NCBI RefSeq assembly: GCF_014197135.1
Contig: NZ_JACIFA010000003.1
Location: 310,001 to 374,000, forward strand
Source of the DNA: Sphingomonas zeae
GTDB lineage: Bacteria; Pseudomonadota; Alphaproteobacteria; Sphingomonadales; Sphingomonadaceae
Direction: 5' to 3'
DNA length: 64,000 nucleotides
Below are positions 1 to 8,631 of this stretch, piece after piece; the stretch's first letter is position 1; every line of letters begins with the position of its first letter. The notes under the pieces were generated by a model, which saw only the letters and a list, made by a program, of their open reading frames with translations, had not been told where the DNA came from and searched no databases. The translations under genes were made by a program, and so were the position numbers.

Positions 1-1875
1 ACCCTCTCGCCAGGCCAAAGCCGCAAGATCGGCTTGCGTCTCGTCACCGCGCCAAGCATCCGGGCGATCGAACCGACGCTGACGGCGCAGGGACGCCCCG
101 TGGTCGTCGGGGTGCCCGGCTATGTCGTGCCGACCGACCTGGACGCAACGCTGTTCGTCCGAGCACCCTCGGCGATCGCCGGCATCGCCAGCTATCCGGC
201 GGGGGCGCTCGATGTCACGAGGGCGCCGGGCAAGCCGGGCTGGACGCGCCTGTCGGTGCGCGGCCGCCGATGGGGCCGGGCGCGCCTGACCCTAACCTAT
301 GCCGATGGTCAGGTTCAGACGGTCCAGTATTTCGTCACCAAGCCGCTTGAACAGACCATGGCCGATCTGGGCCGCTTTTCGACCACGAAACAATGGTTCG
401 AGGGCAAGGGCGACCCGTTCGGCCGCTCGCCCGCCATCCTGACTTATGACCGCGAAGCCGATCGCATCGTCACCGCCGACCCGCGCGTCTGGATTTCGGG
501 CATGAGCGACGAGGGCGGCGCGGGCAGCTGGGTCGCGGCAGTCATGAAGCAGCTCGACAACCCCAATGCGGCGGAAATCGCGCGCATTGAGGAGCTGGTC
601 GACAAGACGGTCGTCGGTCGACTCCAGGTCGCCGACGGCGCCCATGCGGGTGGCGTGAAGAAGAGCCTCTTCTACTACGACCCGGCCGCCTTCCCGAACC
701 TATACCAGCCCGCGAAAGACTGGCAGAGCTGGACCTCTTGGAAGAAGGATCAGGCCGACGATCTGGGCCGCGCCTATAACTATCCGCATGTCGCGGCGGG
801 GCATTGGGTGCTTTATCGCATTGCGCGCAACCATCCGGGCATGACCAAGGTACATGGCTGGGACTGGTATCTGGACCATGCCTATCAGACGATCGTCGCG
901 ATGATGCGCGATGCGCCGCATTATGCGCAGTTTGGGTTGATGGAAGGCGATGTCTTCGTCGACATCCTGACCGACCTGAAGCGCGAAGGCTGGACCGGCA
1001 AGGCCGCCGAGATCGAACGCCTGATGAAGCGGCGAGCGGACCATTGGCGCACCCTGCAATATCCATTCGGAAGCGAGATGGCCTGGGACTCGACCGGTCA
1101 GGCGGAGGTCTACGCCTGGATGCGCTATTTCGGCTATGGTCCGCAGGCCGATGTCACGCGCGAGGTGATATTGGGCTATGATCCGTCGATCCCGCATTGG
1201 GGCTATAACGGCAATGCGCGGCGCTATTGGGACTTCCTGTACGGCGGCAAATATCCGCGGCTGGAGCGGCAGATCCATCATTACGGATCGACGCTGAACG
1301 CCATCCCGCTGTTCGACTCGTTCCGCCGCAATCCCGCCGACATGCATCTGCTGCGCGTGGCCTATGGCGGCCTGATGGGCGGCATCACCAATATCGACCA
1401 GAACGGCGCATCGTCCGCCGCTTTCCACAGCTGGCCCGACCGGATGGAGTGGGACCCGTATAGCGGCGATTATGGCATGGGCTTTTTCGGCCATGCCTAT
1501 GCCGCCGCGACCTATGTGGTGAACGACCCGACGCTGGGCTGGCTGTCCTATGGTGGCAATTTGTCGCAGAGCGGCGGGCGGGTGCATGTCGAGCCGCATG
1601 ACGGCGCGCGGGCGCGCGTCTTTGTCGCCCCTATCGGGCTTTGGCTGACGCTGGAGGCGGGCAAGATCAAGGCGGTCGATTACGATCCGGCGACGGGCGC
1701 GGTGCGCCTGACGCTCGATCCGGCCAACGGCAATACGCCCGCCGCACGCCTGTTCGTCGAAACGCCGACGCCCGGCGGCCGCGCCTATCGCCCCGAGCGG
1801 GGCTCGTTCGAACGGGGCGGTTACACTGTGCCGCTGTCTGGCGCGACGTCCGAACTCGTATTGTCGGCCAGATAG
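1..1875 (+). CDS. DUF5695-type carbohydrate-active protein, 5'-truncated
   Basis: The reading frame is open from the first base, so the N-terminus lies outside the window. The visible part is about 624 residues. Its first ~100 residues look like the end of a beta-sandwich. The rest is rich in aromatic residues (WFEGKGDPFGRSP, WYLDHAYQTIVAMMRDAP, WAYNG-like segments) and resembles an alpha/alpha-toroid glycosidase fold. I recognise the overall pattern as the DUF5695 family, which occurs beside polysaccharide-degrading genes; its exact reaction is not established to my knowledge. The 3' end overlaps the end of the convergent mutT-type gene by 55 bases. The family call is from memory of the sequence style and is only moderately secure. 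Confidence 0.7.
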   Translation, partial: TLSPGQSRKIGLRLVTAPSIRAIEPTLTAQGRPVVVGVPGYVVPTDLDATLFVRAPSAIAGIASYPAGALDVTRAPGKPGWTRLSVRGRRWGRARLTLTYADGQVQTVQYFVTKPLEQTMADLGRFSTTKQWFEGKGDPFGRSPAILTYDREADRIVTADPRVWISGMSDEGGAGSWVAAVMKQLDNPNAAEIARIEELVDKTVVGRLQVADGAHAGGVKKSLFYYDPAAFPNLYQPAKDWQSWTSWKKDQADDLGRAYNYPHVAAGHWVLYRIARNHPGMTKVHGWDWYLDHAYQTIVAMMRDAPHYAQFGLMEGDVFVDILTDLKREGWTGKAAEIERLMKRRADHWRTLQYPFGSEMAWDSTGQAEVYAWMRYFGYGPQADVTREVILGYDPSIPHWGYNGNARRYWDFLYGGKYPRLERQIHHYGSTLNAIPLFDSFRRNPADMHLLRVAYGGLMGGITNIDQNGASSAAFHSWPDRMEWDPYSGDYGMGFFGHAYAAATYVVNDPTLGWLSYGGNLSQSGGRVHVEPHDGARARVFVAPIGLWLTLEAGKIKAVDYDPATGAVRLTLDPANGNTPAARLFVETPTPGGRAYRPERGSFERGGYTVPLSGATSELVLSAR

Positions 1876-2285
1876 GCGGCGAGTTGGCGGACGAGTGGCC
1901 CGTCGGCGGGCGGCATGGGCCAAGCGCCCATTCCGGCGGGCTGGCACCAGGTCAGCCCGTCCGCCTCCAGCGCGACCGGCGTACCCGACCATGACCGGAT
2001 GACGTAGAGCAGCAGGAGCAGATGGCGACCGGGCAACGGCTCGGTCGCAAAGCCCGCCGGTTCCAGCGCATCCGGCGCGACGGTGATCGCCAGTTCCTCG
2101 TGCAATTCCCGGACCAGCGCCGCCTCGGGCGTTTCACCGGGCTCCAGCTTGCCGCCGGGAAACTCCCATAGCCCCGCCAGTGCCTTGCCCCCCGGGCGCT
2201 GTTGCAGCAGCACGCGTCCCTCCTCATCCACCAGAGCGGCCGCGACGACGGGAAACAGGGGGAGCGGGGTCGAGCTATCGATCAT
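1821..2285 (-). CDS. mutT: MutT-type Nudix hydrolase (8-oxo-dGTP diphosphatase)
   Basis: This 154-aa protein has a complete Nudix box at about residues 43-65 (GKLEPGETPEAALVREL followed by HEELAI), which fits GX5EX7REUXEEXGU. The N-terminal strand PLFPVVAAALVDEEGRVLLQQRPGGK is typical of MutT. The expected role is removal of oxidised dGTP from the nucleotide pool in the cytoplasm. An ATG start is used. The gene is convergent with the DUF5695 gene and shares 55 bases with it at the 3' ends. It is divergent from the pilin genes that follow. The family is certain. The substrate is inferred, since other Nudix enzymes share this box. Confidence 0.85.
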   Translation of the reverse strand: MIDSSTPLPLFPVVAAALVDEEGRVLLQQRPGGKALAGLWEFPGGKLEPGETPEAALVRELHEELAITVAPDALEPAGFATEPLPGRHLLLLLYVIRSWSGTPVALEADGLTWCQPAGMGAWPMPPADGPLVRQLAAYLADNTSSDVAPDSGTV

Positions 2286-2318
2286 TTCTTAACCTCGGGC
2301 GCGTAATCGGCTGGCGTC

Positions 2319-2510
2319 ATGAGAGCACGCGCGATCAGGAATATGCTGCAACGCCTGTTGACCGATACGCGGGGGGCATCGGCGGTGGAATATGGCTTGA
2401 TCGTGGCCGCCGTGATGTTGGTCATGACCGTTGGGCTGTCCCAGTTCGGCATCAGCCTGGAAAGTCTGGCGCAGCGCATCGCCAGCGAACTGAACCTCGC
2501 GAGCCGCTAG
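2319..2510 (+). CDS. Flp family type IVb pilin (divergent copy)
   Basis: This 63-aa protein has a short basic leader, the prepilin-type junction RG/ASAVEYGLI around residues 18-27, and one hydrophobic helix (IVAAVMLVMTVGLSQFGI). The conserved Glu and Tyr of the Flp class are present. Flp pilins are cleaved by a TadV-type peptidase and assembled by the Tad machinery into thin adhesive pili. The C-terminal tail (SELNLASR) differs from that of the neighbouring copy, so the two are not recent duplicates. No tad/cpa assembly gene lies in the window. Confidence 0.85.
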   Translation: MRARAIRNMLQRLLTDTRGASAVEYGLIVAAVMLVMTVGLSQFGISLESLAQRIASELNLASR

Positions 2511-2634
2511 ATTCGGCTGGGGGATGATACCCTTCAAACCTTTTTAACTACTGGCAGACTAGACCGCCGGAAGCTGAACCGGCGCTCCGGCTCAGCCGGG
2601 TGATCGATCAAACCAAGACTGAACGGAGACCGGA

Positions 2635-2808
2635 ATGAAGACGTTTCGCAAGATGCTGAAGAACAACAAGGGCGCAACGGCCATCGAATACGGCCTGATC
2701 GCAGCCTTGATCGCCGTTGCCGCCATCGGCGCGATGAAGACCGTCGGCACCTCACTGAGCGGCACCTTCACCAATATCTCGACCAAGGTGGCGAATCCGT
2801 CGGGATAA
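2635..2808 (+). CDS. Flp family type IVb pilin (canonical copy)
   Basis: This 57-aa ORF starts at ATG after a good GAACGGAGACCGGA ribosome-binding region. It shows the classical Flp arrangement: a basic leader (MKTFRKMLKNN), the cleavage junction KG/ATAIEYGLI at residues 18-26, and a single transmembrane helix (ALIAVAAIGAMKTVG). It is the second pilin gene of a pair in the same direction, 124 bases after the first. The longer gap suggests its own promoter or differential expression. It is probably the major Flp subunit, and the assembly genes must lie elsewhere. Confidence 0.9.
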   Translation: MKTFRKMLKNNKGATAIEYGLIAALIAVAAIGAMKTVGTSLSGTFTNISTKVANPSG

Positions 2809-2817
2809 AATCCGCCT

Positions 2818-2845
2818 GACGGGCGGCGTTCGATCGTCGCCCGTC
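2818..2845. terminator. hairpin between pilin and accA ends
   Basis: An 11-bp stem (GACGGGCGGCG with CGTCGCCCGTC, one G-U pair) closes a TTCGAT loop ten bases after the pilin stop. There is no clear T-run. The position between two convergent transcription units suggests a bidirectional terminator or mRNA 3'-end stabiliser. Confidence 0.5.
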
Positions 2846-2905
2846 ATGGATTCCGATACATTCGGGGGCGGATCGATCCATTCGACCCGCCCCTTACTTA
2901 TGCCA

Positions 2906-3856
2906 CTAAAGCCGCCCCATCGCCAGGAACTTGGCGGCACGCCCGCGCTTCAGCTCGTCCCGGCCCAGACCGCGCAGTTCGCCAAGCGCCTTTTCGACGG
3001 CATCGCCCAGATTGGCGATCGCGCCCGCATGATCGCGGTGCGCGCCGCCCACCGGCTCTGATACGATCGTGTCGATCACGCCGAAATTCTTCAAATCCTG
3101 CGCCGTGACCCGCATCGCCTCGGCCGCGTCCGCCGCCTTGTCCGCGGTGCGCCACAGGATCGAGGCGCAGCCCTCGGGTGAAATGACCGAATAGACCGCA
3201 TGCTCGAACATCAGCACCCGGTTACCCGCCGCCAGCGCCACCGCGCCGCCCGAGCCGCCTTCGCCGACGATCGCCGAGACGACCGGCACGCCAGCGGCCA
3301 GACAGGCTTCGGTCGAACGGGCAATGGCTTCGGCCTGACCGCGCTCTTCGGCCTGGATGCCGGGGAAGGCACCCGAGGTGTCGACCAGCGTCACGATGGG
3401 CAGGCCGAAGCGATCGGCCAGCTCGACCAGACGAATCGCCTTGCGATAGCCCTCTGGCTTGCCCATGCCGAAATTGTGACGCAGCCGGCTGACGGTATCC
3501 TCACCCTTTTCATGGCCCAGCACCATGACGCGCTGGCCGCGAAACTGGGCGAAGCCGCCCATGATCGCCTGATCGTCGCCGAACGCGCGGTCGCCCGCCA
3601 GCGGCACGAACTCGTCGAACAGCCCGGCGACATAGTGCTTGAAGTGGGGGCGCTGCGGATGGCGCGCGACCTGCGTCTTCTGCCAGGGGGTCAGCTTGGC
3701 GAAGGTATCGCGCAGCAGCTTGTCCGATTTGGCCTGAAGCTTGGCGATCTCCGCGCCGATATCGACCGTCCCTTCGGCGGTCGTGTCGCGCAGCTCGTCG
3801 ATCCGGCTCTGAAGCTCGGCGATGGGTTTTTCGAAATCGAGGAAGGTCGTTGACAT
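2906..3856 (-). CDS. accA: acetyl-CoA carboxylase carboxyltransferase subunit alpha
   Basis: This 316-aa protein matches the usual AccA length and begins with the family pattern FLDFEKPIAELQSRIDEL. The central part holds LVDTSGAFPGIQAEERGQAEAIA and the VGEGGSGGAVALAAGNRVLM oxyanion region. With AccD it transfers the carboxyl group from biotin carrier protein to acetyl-CoA, the committed step of fatty acid synthesis. It is the last gene of the minus-strand operon that begins near 6711. Only 11 bases separate it from xerD. An AccA linked to XerD is a common arrangement in sphingomonads. Confidence 0.97.
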   Translation of the reverse strand: MSTTFLDFEKPIAELQSRIDELRDTTAEGTVDIGAEIAKLQAKSDKLLRDTFAKLTPWQKTQVARHPQRPHFKHYVAGLFDEFVPLAGDRAFGDDQAIMGGFAQFRGQRVMVLGHEKGEDTVSRLRHNFGMGKPEGYRKAIRLVELADRFGLPIVTLVDTSGAFPGIQAEERGQAEAIARSTEACLAAGVPVVSAIVGEGGSGGAVALAAGNRVLMFEHAVYSVISPEGCASILWRTADKAADAAEAMRVTAQDLKNFGVIDTIVSEPVGGAHRDHAGAIANLGDAVEKALGELRGLGRDELKRGRAAKFLAMGRL

Positions 3857-3867
3857 GGCGCTAGCGC

Positions 3868-4767
3868 CTAAGGGTGCTTCGTCCGAAAATCAACGAGTGG
3901 GTGTCGGGTGTTGACCAGTTCGACGAGCCGGGCCGCCTCGACATGGGTGTAGATTTCGGTGGTCGCGATATCGGCATGGCCCAGCATCGCCTGCACTGCG
4001 CGCAGATCGGCCCCGCCGCCGAGCAGATGGGTGGCAAAGGCGTGGCGCAATACATGTGGGCTGACCCGATCGGGCGGAATGCCCGCCTCCGCAGCGAGCG
4101 CCTTGATAAGCTGATAGAGACGGATCCGGGTCAGATGCCGCTTCCCGCCGGGGAACAGCCATAATTTGTCGGCCGGGACGTGCATCCGCCACGCCGCCAC
4201 CGCCGCCCGCGCGCGATCGGAAATGGGCACCATTCGCTCGGCCCCGCCCTTGCCCTTCAGGATCAGGAAGGGGCGGTCGGGATGAACGGCGTTGCGCGGC
4301 AGGGCGACCAGTTCGCTCGCCCGCAGGCCAGAACCGTAAAGCAGTTCGACCAGCGCGGCGAGCCGCAGGTCGTTTGGCCGGGGATGCGTTGCACCCGTTC
4401 GCTGGGCGATCGCATCGAACAGCCGATCGATATCGGGATGGCTCAATATCTTGGGCAGCGCCCGCCGCTGCCCCGGGCGCGGCAGCACGGACGACGGATC
4501 GTCGCCGCGCAGCCCCTCCTCATGCAGGAAGGCATAGAAGCGTCGAAGCGCCGCCGCCTTGCGCGCGACCGTGGCGTTGGCGAGCCCCGACCAGCCGTCG
4601 GCGAGTCGCCGGAGCGATGCCTGATCGGCCTCGACAAGCCCTTGCATCGCATCCGCCGCAAGCCGCAGGTCCGAGCGATAGGCGGCCAGCGTATTGCCTG
4701 CCGCGCCAGCCTCCGCCGCCATCATTTCCAGAAAGCGGTCGACCAGCGCGGCGTCGCGGACGTTCAT
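3868..4767 (-). CDS. xerD: tyrosine recombinase XerD
   Basis: The chosen start, ATG at 4767, gives 299 residues (MNVRDAALVDRFLEMM...), the normal XerD size. A longer in-frame extension exists but would overlap deep into the upstream gene and has no family support. The N-terminal SAM-like core-binding domain (residues 1-90) is followed by the catalytic domain, with the Arg of LLYGSGLRASEL, the HVLRHAFATH box, the LGHADIATTEIYTHV segment and the terminal Tyr nucleophile. With XerC it resolves chromosome dimers at dif. The start overlaps the stop of the 609-aa gene by four bases (ATGA), so translation is coupled. Confidence 0.95.
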   Translation of the reverse strand: MNVRDAALVDRFLEMMAAEAGAAGNTLAAYRSDLRLAADAMQGLVEADQASLRRLADGWSGLANATVARKAAALRRFYAFLHEEGLRGDDPSSVLPRPGQRRALPKILSHPDIDRLFDAIAQRTGATHPRPNDLRLAALVELLYGSGLRASELVALPRNAVHPDRPFLILKGKGGAERMVPISDRARAAVAAWRMHVPADKLWLFPGGKRHLTRIRLYQLIKALAAEAGIPPDRVSPHVLRHAFATHLLGGGADLRAVQAMLGHADIATTEIYTHVEAARLVELVNTRHPLVDFRTKHP

Positions 4768-6593
4768 GTCCGCGCGATCGCCTCCGCCGCGATCATCCGT
4801 GCCTCGGTATCCAGCCCGACCGAGCGCAGCGCCTCGACGATGCGATAGAGTGCCTGGGGCGGCACCCCGCGCCAATCGCCGGTCTGCATCCCGACCGCGC
4901 ACAGCAGGACGACCATGCCGGTCTGCTCATCCGCCACCGCCTGATCCAGCGCCTCGGTCCAGGCGTTATGCTGACCGACCCGAACGTCGAGCGCCTCCGC
5001 CCCCTTCTCGATATCGGCGCGCGCCAACCGTCCGAGCCCTGCGAGCCCGGCAAAGAACATCCGCTGCTTGAACGCATCGCCGCTGCCATAGCCGGTGACC
5101 TGGTCATAGGCGAGCTGGCCCTGCCGGTCGGGATCGCTCAGGACGATCATCGCCCAGGCGTCGCTGTCCTGTTTCACCGCATCACGCCAGCGAGCAGCGC
5201 TGCGATCGAGGCCAGCGGAAAGCATCGACGCCACCAGCCGGTCCGCGTCACGTCCGTCGCTCATCACCGGTAGCCGTGCAGCGGCACGGGCGGTCAGAAC
5301 CAGCCGTCCATAGGGCGTGCGCGCGTCATCGCCCCAGAGCGAGCGGATCGCCGACAGGCGCTGCCCTTCGTCTCCGGCGGCATAGGCGTTGCGCAGATCG
5401 TTGCCGATCGCGGCCTGCCCCCGGCTCGCCTGATCGTCATCGGCCAGCCCCGCATAGAAATCGACCAGCGCCGCGTTGGAGATGACGCCCAGGGTCGCCG
5501 CCTGATCGATCACCCCCGCGCGCTCGGTTGCGGGCACAGCTGGCGAGGTCGCCAGCCAGCCGCGCACTTGTGGGCCGACATAGGACAGATAATCGGGCGG
5601 CACCGTCACGCCGGTCGCGGTCGCCAGGCCGAAGCGCCAGACGGTCAGCCGGTCGGCCCCGCCCCAATCGACGTTCACCGCCTTGCGTGCCGAACCCGCG
5701 CCGATCAGCTTTTCGGCAAGCTTCAGGTCGATATCCTCGGCGATCCGCTGGCGCCGCATCTGCCGGACGATCCCGCTGGCCTGCGCGCCATCGCCCGTCA
5801 ACGCCGCGCACCAGCCTTGCGCCAGCCGATAACCGCCCAGCCCCGTCACGGCGCTGCCGCGATCGGCCAGCGGGCAAAGCCCCGCCGGATCGCTGGACGC
5901 GAGCAGCGCGTTGATCGCCACCTGATAAAGTTTGGGCGTATAATTGCCCGGATCGACCGACTGGACGACAGCGCGCGCGACCTGCGCCTCGCCCATGCGC
6001 AGCAGCAGCCAGGCGCGCTCGGCGGCGAAGTCCGCGCCGTTCACCCCACGCGGCGTCACCAGACGGGCGGCCAGCACGCGGCGCAGCAGGATCGAGGTCC
6101 AGCGCGACGGCAAAGGCGCCGACAGTCTGCGCATCAACGTCTCGGCGACGCGTCCATCGACGCCGGCAAAGACGTTCTCGTCCAGCGCCCCTTCGCGCGG
6201 CCCCGAAGGTCCGACGACCGACAGCGAACGCCTGGCGAAAGTCGGCAACTCATATTCGGCCAGCGTCGCGGCATCGATGGTCGGTGTCGGCGATGGGGTC
6301 GGCGTCGGCGCGGGGCTGGCGAGCGAATCGAGCAGCGCCCCCACCGGATCGGCGCGGGCCGGGGTCGGAGCCGGCGTGGGAGAGGCCGCCGGGGCGACGC
6401 CGGGCACGGCTCGCGGCGTCGACCGGGACGTCGGCCGGGCACTGGGCTGCGCGGCGGGCTGGCCGAAACCGGGGGGCAGCAGCGATTCGGGACGGTCCTG
6501 CGCCGCCGCGATCGCGGCAGCCCCGACCATCAGCAGGGCGACCGCCCTCGGCAGGTGGCGAAAGGCGCCGCCCCGCTTATTGCAGGTTGCCAA
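4764..6593 (-). CDS. secreted proline-rich protein of unknown function
   Basis: This 609-aa protein is of no family I can name. A TTG at 6593 with an upstream AAGGCGG gives the longest version. An in-frame ATG at residue 22 (MVGAAAIAAAQ) is an alternative and would leave a short signal peptide. After the export signal comes a low-complexity Pro/Ala/Thr linker at about residues 45-110. A long Ala/Leu-rich region follows that looks like stacked helices (possibly TPR- or Sel1-like, not provable by eye). It is preceded by a 44-aa membrane ORF, overlapping it by 17 bases, and followed by xerD with a 4-base overlap. Its place in a chromosome-dimer/fatty-acid operon gives no direct functional clue. 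Confidence 0.8.
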   Translation of the reverse strand: MATCNKRGGAFRHLPRAVALLMVGAAAIAAAQDRPESLLPPGFGQPAAQPSARPTSRSTPRAVPGVAPAASPTPAPTPARADPVGALLDSLASPAPTPTPSPTPTIDAATLAEYELPTFARRSLSVVGPSGPREGALDENVFAGVDGRVAETLMRRLSAPLPSRWTSILLRRVLAARLVTPRGVNGADFAAERAWLLLRMGEAQVARAVVQSVDPGNYTPKLYQVAINALLASSDPAGLCPLADRGSAVTGLGGYRLAQGWCAALTGDGAQASGIVRQMRRQRIAEDIDLKLAEKLIGAGSARKAVNVDWGGADRLTVWRFGLATATGVTVPPDYLSYVGPQVRGWLATSPAVPATERAGVIDQAATLGVISNAALVDFYAGLADDDQASRGQAAIGNDLRNAYAAGDEGQRLSAIRSLWGDDARTPYGRLVLTARAAARLPVMSDGRDADRLVASMLSAGLDRSAARWRDAVKQDSDAWAMIVLSDPDRQGQLAYDQVTGYGSGDAFKQRMFFAGLAGLGRLARADIEKGAEALDVRVGQHNAWTEALDQAVADEQTGMVVLLCAVGMQTGDWRGVPPQALYRIVEALRSVGLDTEARMIAAEAIART

Positions 6594-6711
6594 GCGAGAC
6601 CGCCTTTTCGACCTGGGTGGTCGGCCGTTCGGTCGCCCGGCCCGAGAGCAGGAACAGCCCCCCGACGATCACGACGAGGAGGACGATGAGCGAAACGACC
6701 ATACGGGACAT
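6577..6711 (-). CDS. small single-pass membrane protein, 44 aa
   Basis: ATG at 6711 opens a 44-codon frame, MSRMVVSLIVLLVVIVGGLF, followed by a short polar tail (LSGRATERPTTQVEKAVSLGNLQ). One N-terminal transmembrane helix is evident. It is the first gene of the minus-strand operon leading to xerD and accA. Its end overlaps the start of the 609-aa gene by 17 bases, and its 3' codons contain the probable ribosome-binding site of that gene. It is too short for confident homology, but the clear helix and the coupling support a real gene. Confidence 0.65.
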   Translation of the reverse strand: MSRMVVSLIVLLVVIVGGLFLLSGRATERPTTQVEKAVSLGNLQ

Positions 6712-6723
6712 GAAACGCAAACC

Positions 6724-6730
6724 TTATAAT
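6724..6730 (+). promoter_or_regulatory. possible -10 box for aroK
   Basis: TTATAAT contains a perfect TATAAT hexamer 62 bases before the aroK start, in the 80-base gap between divergent operons. No convincing -35 hexamer lies 16-18 bases upstream, so this is only a candidate. Confidence 0.3.
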
Positions 6731-6791
6731 GGACCCGTGAAAGCCCGGCCGGTGTTGCCGGGCGCGCGCCCGCTGTATAGCGCAGAGTGCA

Positions 6792-7334
6792 ATGTTGCAA
6801 AGCCACAACCCTGTAGATGCAAGCTGGAACGGGTCGCCCATAGTGCTCGTCGGCCTGATGGGCGTGGGCAAGTCGACCGTCGGGCGCCGTCTGGCGAATC
6901 GGTTACGGGTGCCCTTCGTCGATGCCGACCACGCGATCGAGGAAGCCGCCGGCATGAGCGTCGCCGAAATCTTCGAGCAATTCGGCGAACCGTATTTTCG
7001 CGACGGCGAACGCCGGGTGATCGCCCGGCTGGTCGATGGTCGGCCCAAGGTGATCGCGACCGGCGGCGGCGCGTTCATCAATGACGAGACGCGCGCCCTG
7101 ATCCTGGAACAGGCGACCGCCATCTGGCTGAACGCCAGTCCCGAAGTGCTGGCCGAACGGGTCAAGCGGCGCGATACGCGCCCTCTGCTGCGCGGCAAGG
7201 ATCCGCTCAAGGTGCTGCGCGAGCTGTCGGCGGTGCGCAACCCGATCTATTCGCTCGCGCCGATCCATGTTTCCAGCAAGCGCGGGCCGCACGAGGCCAC
7301 CGTCAACGCCATCCTGAAAGCCATCGGACGATGA
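6792..7334 (+). CDS. aroK: shikimate kinase
   Basis: This 180-aa kinase phosphorylates shikimate with ATP in the chorismate pathway. The Walker A loop GLMGVGKSTVGRRLA is at about residues 22-36. The DADHAIEEAAGMSVAEIFEQFGEPYFRDGER stretch contains the shikimate-binding Asp and Arg, and ATGGGAF forms the glycine-rich substrate loop. The LID arginine lies in RRDTRPLLRG. ATG at 6792 gives a short N-terminal extension common in alphaproteobacteria. The stop overlaps the aroB start by four bases, so the two consecutive shikimate-pathway enzymes are coupled. Confidence 0.96.
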   Translation: MLQSHNPVDASWNGSPIVLVGLMGVGKSTVGRRLANRLRVPFVDADHAIEEAAGMSVAEIFEQFGEPYFRDGERRVIARLVDGRPKVIATGGGAFINDETRALILEQATAIWLNASPEVLAERVKRRDTRPLLRGKDPLKVLRELSAVRNPIYSLAPIHVSSKRGPHEATVNAILKAIGR

Positions 7335-8431
7335 AGACCGTCACCGTGTCGCTCGGCGACCGCAGCTATCCCATCCATATCGAGGCCGGGCTGCTACCCC
7401 GTGCCGCCGATTATCTCGCCCCCCTGGCGCGCGGACGACGCATGGCGATCGTCACAGATGAGAATGTGCGGCCGCATCTGGCGGTGCTTCAGGCGTCGCT
7501 GGAAGCAGTCGGTGTCGCCAGCGAGGCGATCATCCTGCCGCCGGGCGAAAAGACCAAGAGCTGGGCGATGCTGGAGCATGTTTGCGACCGGCTGCTGGAA
7601 CTGGGCGTGGAGCGTTCCGATCACGTCGTCGCCCTGGGCGGCGGGGTGATCGGTGATCTGGTCGGTTTCGCCTGTTCGATCGTCAAACGCGGCTGCCGCT
7701 TCGTGCAGATCCCGACGACCCTGTTGTCGCAGGTCGATTCGTCGGTGGGGGGCAAGACCGCGATCAACACCTCGGCGGGCAAGAATCTGATCGGGGCGTT
7801 CCACCAGCCCGCCATGGTGCTGATCGACCCGGACGTGCTCGACACCCTGCCCGCACGGCAGGTGCGCGCCGGTTATGCCGAGGTCGTGAAATACGGCCTG
7901 ATCGACGATTTCGCCTTTTTCGAGTGGTGCGAGACGAACGGCTCGGCGCTGCTGGCGGGGGATGCCGATGCACGCGTACATGCCATAGCGCACTCGGTCG
8001 CGGCCAAGGCGCGGATCGTGGCGGCGGACGAGCATGAGACGAACGGCATCCGTGCGCTGCTCAATCTGGGCCATACCTTCGGCCATGCGCTGGAAGCGGA
8101 AGCCGGTTTCTCCGACCGGCTGCTTCACGGCGAGGGCGTGGCGGCGGGCTGCGCGCTCGCGTTCCGCTATTCGGTGCGTCACGGGATTTGCGATCGCCAG
8201 GATGCCGAGCGGGTCGCCGCGCATTTCCGTGCGATCGGTCTGCCCGATGGCCTTGCCGCCGCCGGGATCGATGCGCCGTCGGCGACGTTGGTCGAACATA
8301 TGCGGCACGACAAGAAGATGGCGGCGGGCACCCTGCCCTTCCTGCTCGCGCGCGGGATCGGGCAGACCTATCTCGACAAGACGGTCGATCTGGCTGACGT
8401 CGCCGCCTTCCTCGACGCCGAGCCGCGCTGA
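7331..8431 (+). CDS. aroB: 3-dehydroquinate synthase
   Basis: This 366-aa protein converts DAHP to 3-dehydroquinate using NAD and a divalent metal. Visible signatures are [13 protein letters not shown] (NAD-binding glycine loop), [18 protein letters not shown], the metal-ligand Glu in AEVVKYGLI, and the metal-ligand His in [12 protein letters not shown]. Length and motif order are standard for AroB. It starts within the aroK stop (ATGA) and its own stop shares one base with the next start (TGATG), giving a three-gene coupled unit. Confidence 0.97.
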   Translation: MKTVTVSLGDRSYPIHIEAGLLPRAADYLAPLARGRRMAIVTDENVRPHLAVLQASLEAVGVASEAIILPPGEKTKSWAMLEHVCDRLLELGVERSDHVVALGGGVIGDLVGFACSIVKRGCRFVQIPTTLLSQVDSSVGGKTAINTSAGKNLIGAFHQPAMVLIDPDVLDTLPARQVRAGYAEVVKYGLIDDFAFFEWCETNGSALLAGDADARVHAIAHSVAAKARIVAADEHETNGIRALLNLGHTFGHALEAEAGFSDRLLHGEGVAAGCALAFRYSVRHGICDRQDAERVAAHFRAIGLPDGLAAAGIDAPSATLVEHMRHDKKMAAGTLPFLLARGIGQTYLDKTVDLADVAAFLDAEPR

Positions 8432-8571
8432 TGCCCAACGGCGTCCGCAAGCAGGATTTGCCGAGCAAGACCTGCCCGGCCTGCGGGCGCCCGTTCACCT
8501 GGCGCAAGAAATGGGCGCGGGATTGGGATCAGGTGGTCTATTGTTCGGACGCGTGTCGGAAGAAACGGTGA
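8431..8571 (+). CDS. DUF2256 zinc-ribbon-like small protein
   Basis: This 46-aa protein ([20 protein letters not shown]...) has two cysteine pairs, CPAC near residues 15-18 and CSDAC near 38-42. They enclose the [15 protein letters not shown] segment that is characteristic of DUF2256. It probably binds zinc. The function is unknown, but DUF2256 genes are often found near photolyase/cryptochrome genes, and the photolyase gene is the convergent neighbour here. The ATG overlaps the aroB stop by one base. Confidence 0.85.
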   Translation: MPNGVRKQDLPSKTCPACGRPFTWRKKWARDWDQVVYCSDACRKKR

Positions 8572-8584
8572 GCGTTTCCCGTGG

Positions 8585-8602
8585 TCTTCGACTTCGTTCA
8601 CG
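8585..8602. repeat. copy of a dispersed 18-bp intergenic repeat
   Basis: TCTTCGACTTCGTTCACG resembles CCTTCGACTTCGCTCAGG. Related copies lie at 31440-31457 and, in the other orientation, around 42092-42109. Here it lies in the 60-base gap between the convergent DUF2256 and photolyase genes. Confidence 0.45.
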
Positions 8603-8631
8603 CCGAGCGACATCGAAGCGCACGCCCCGTC

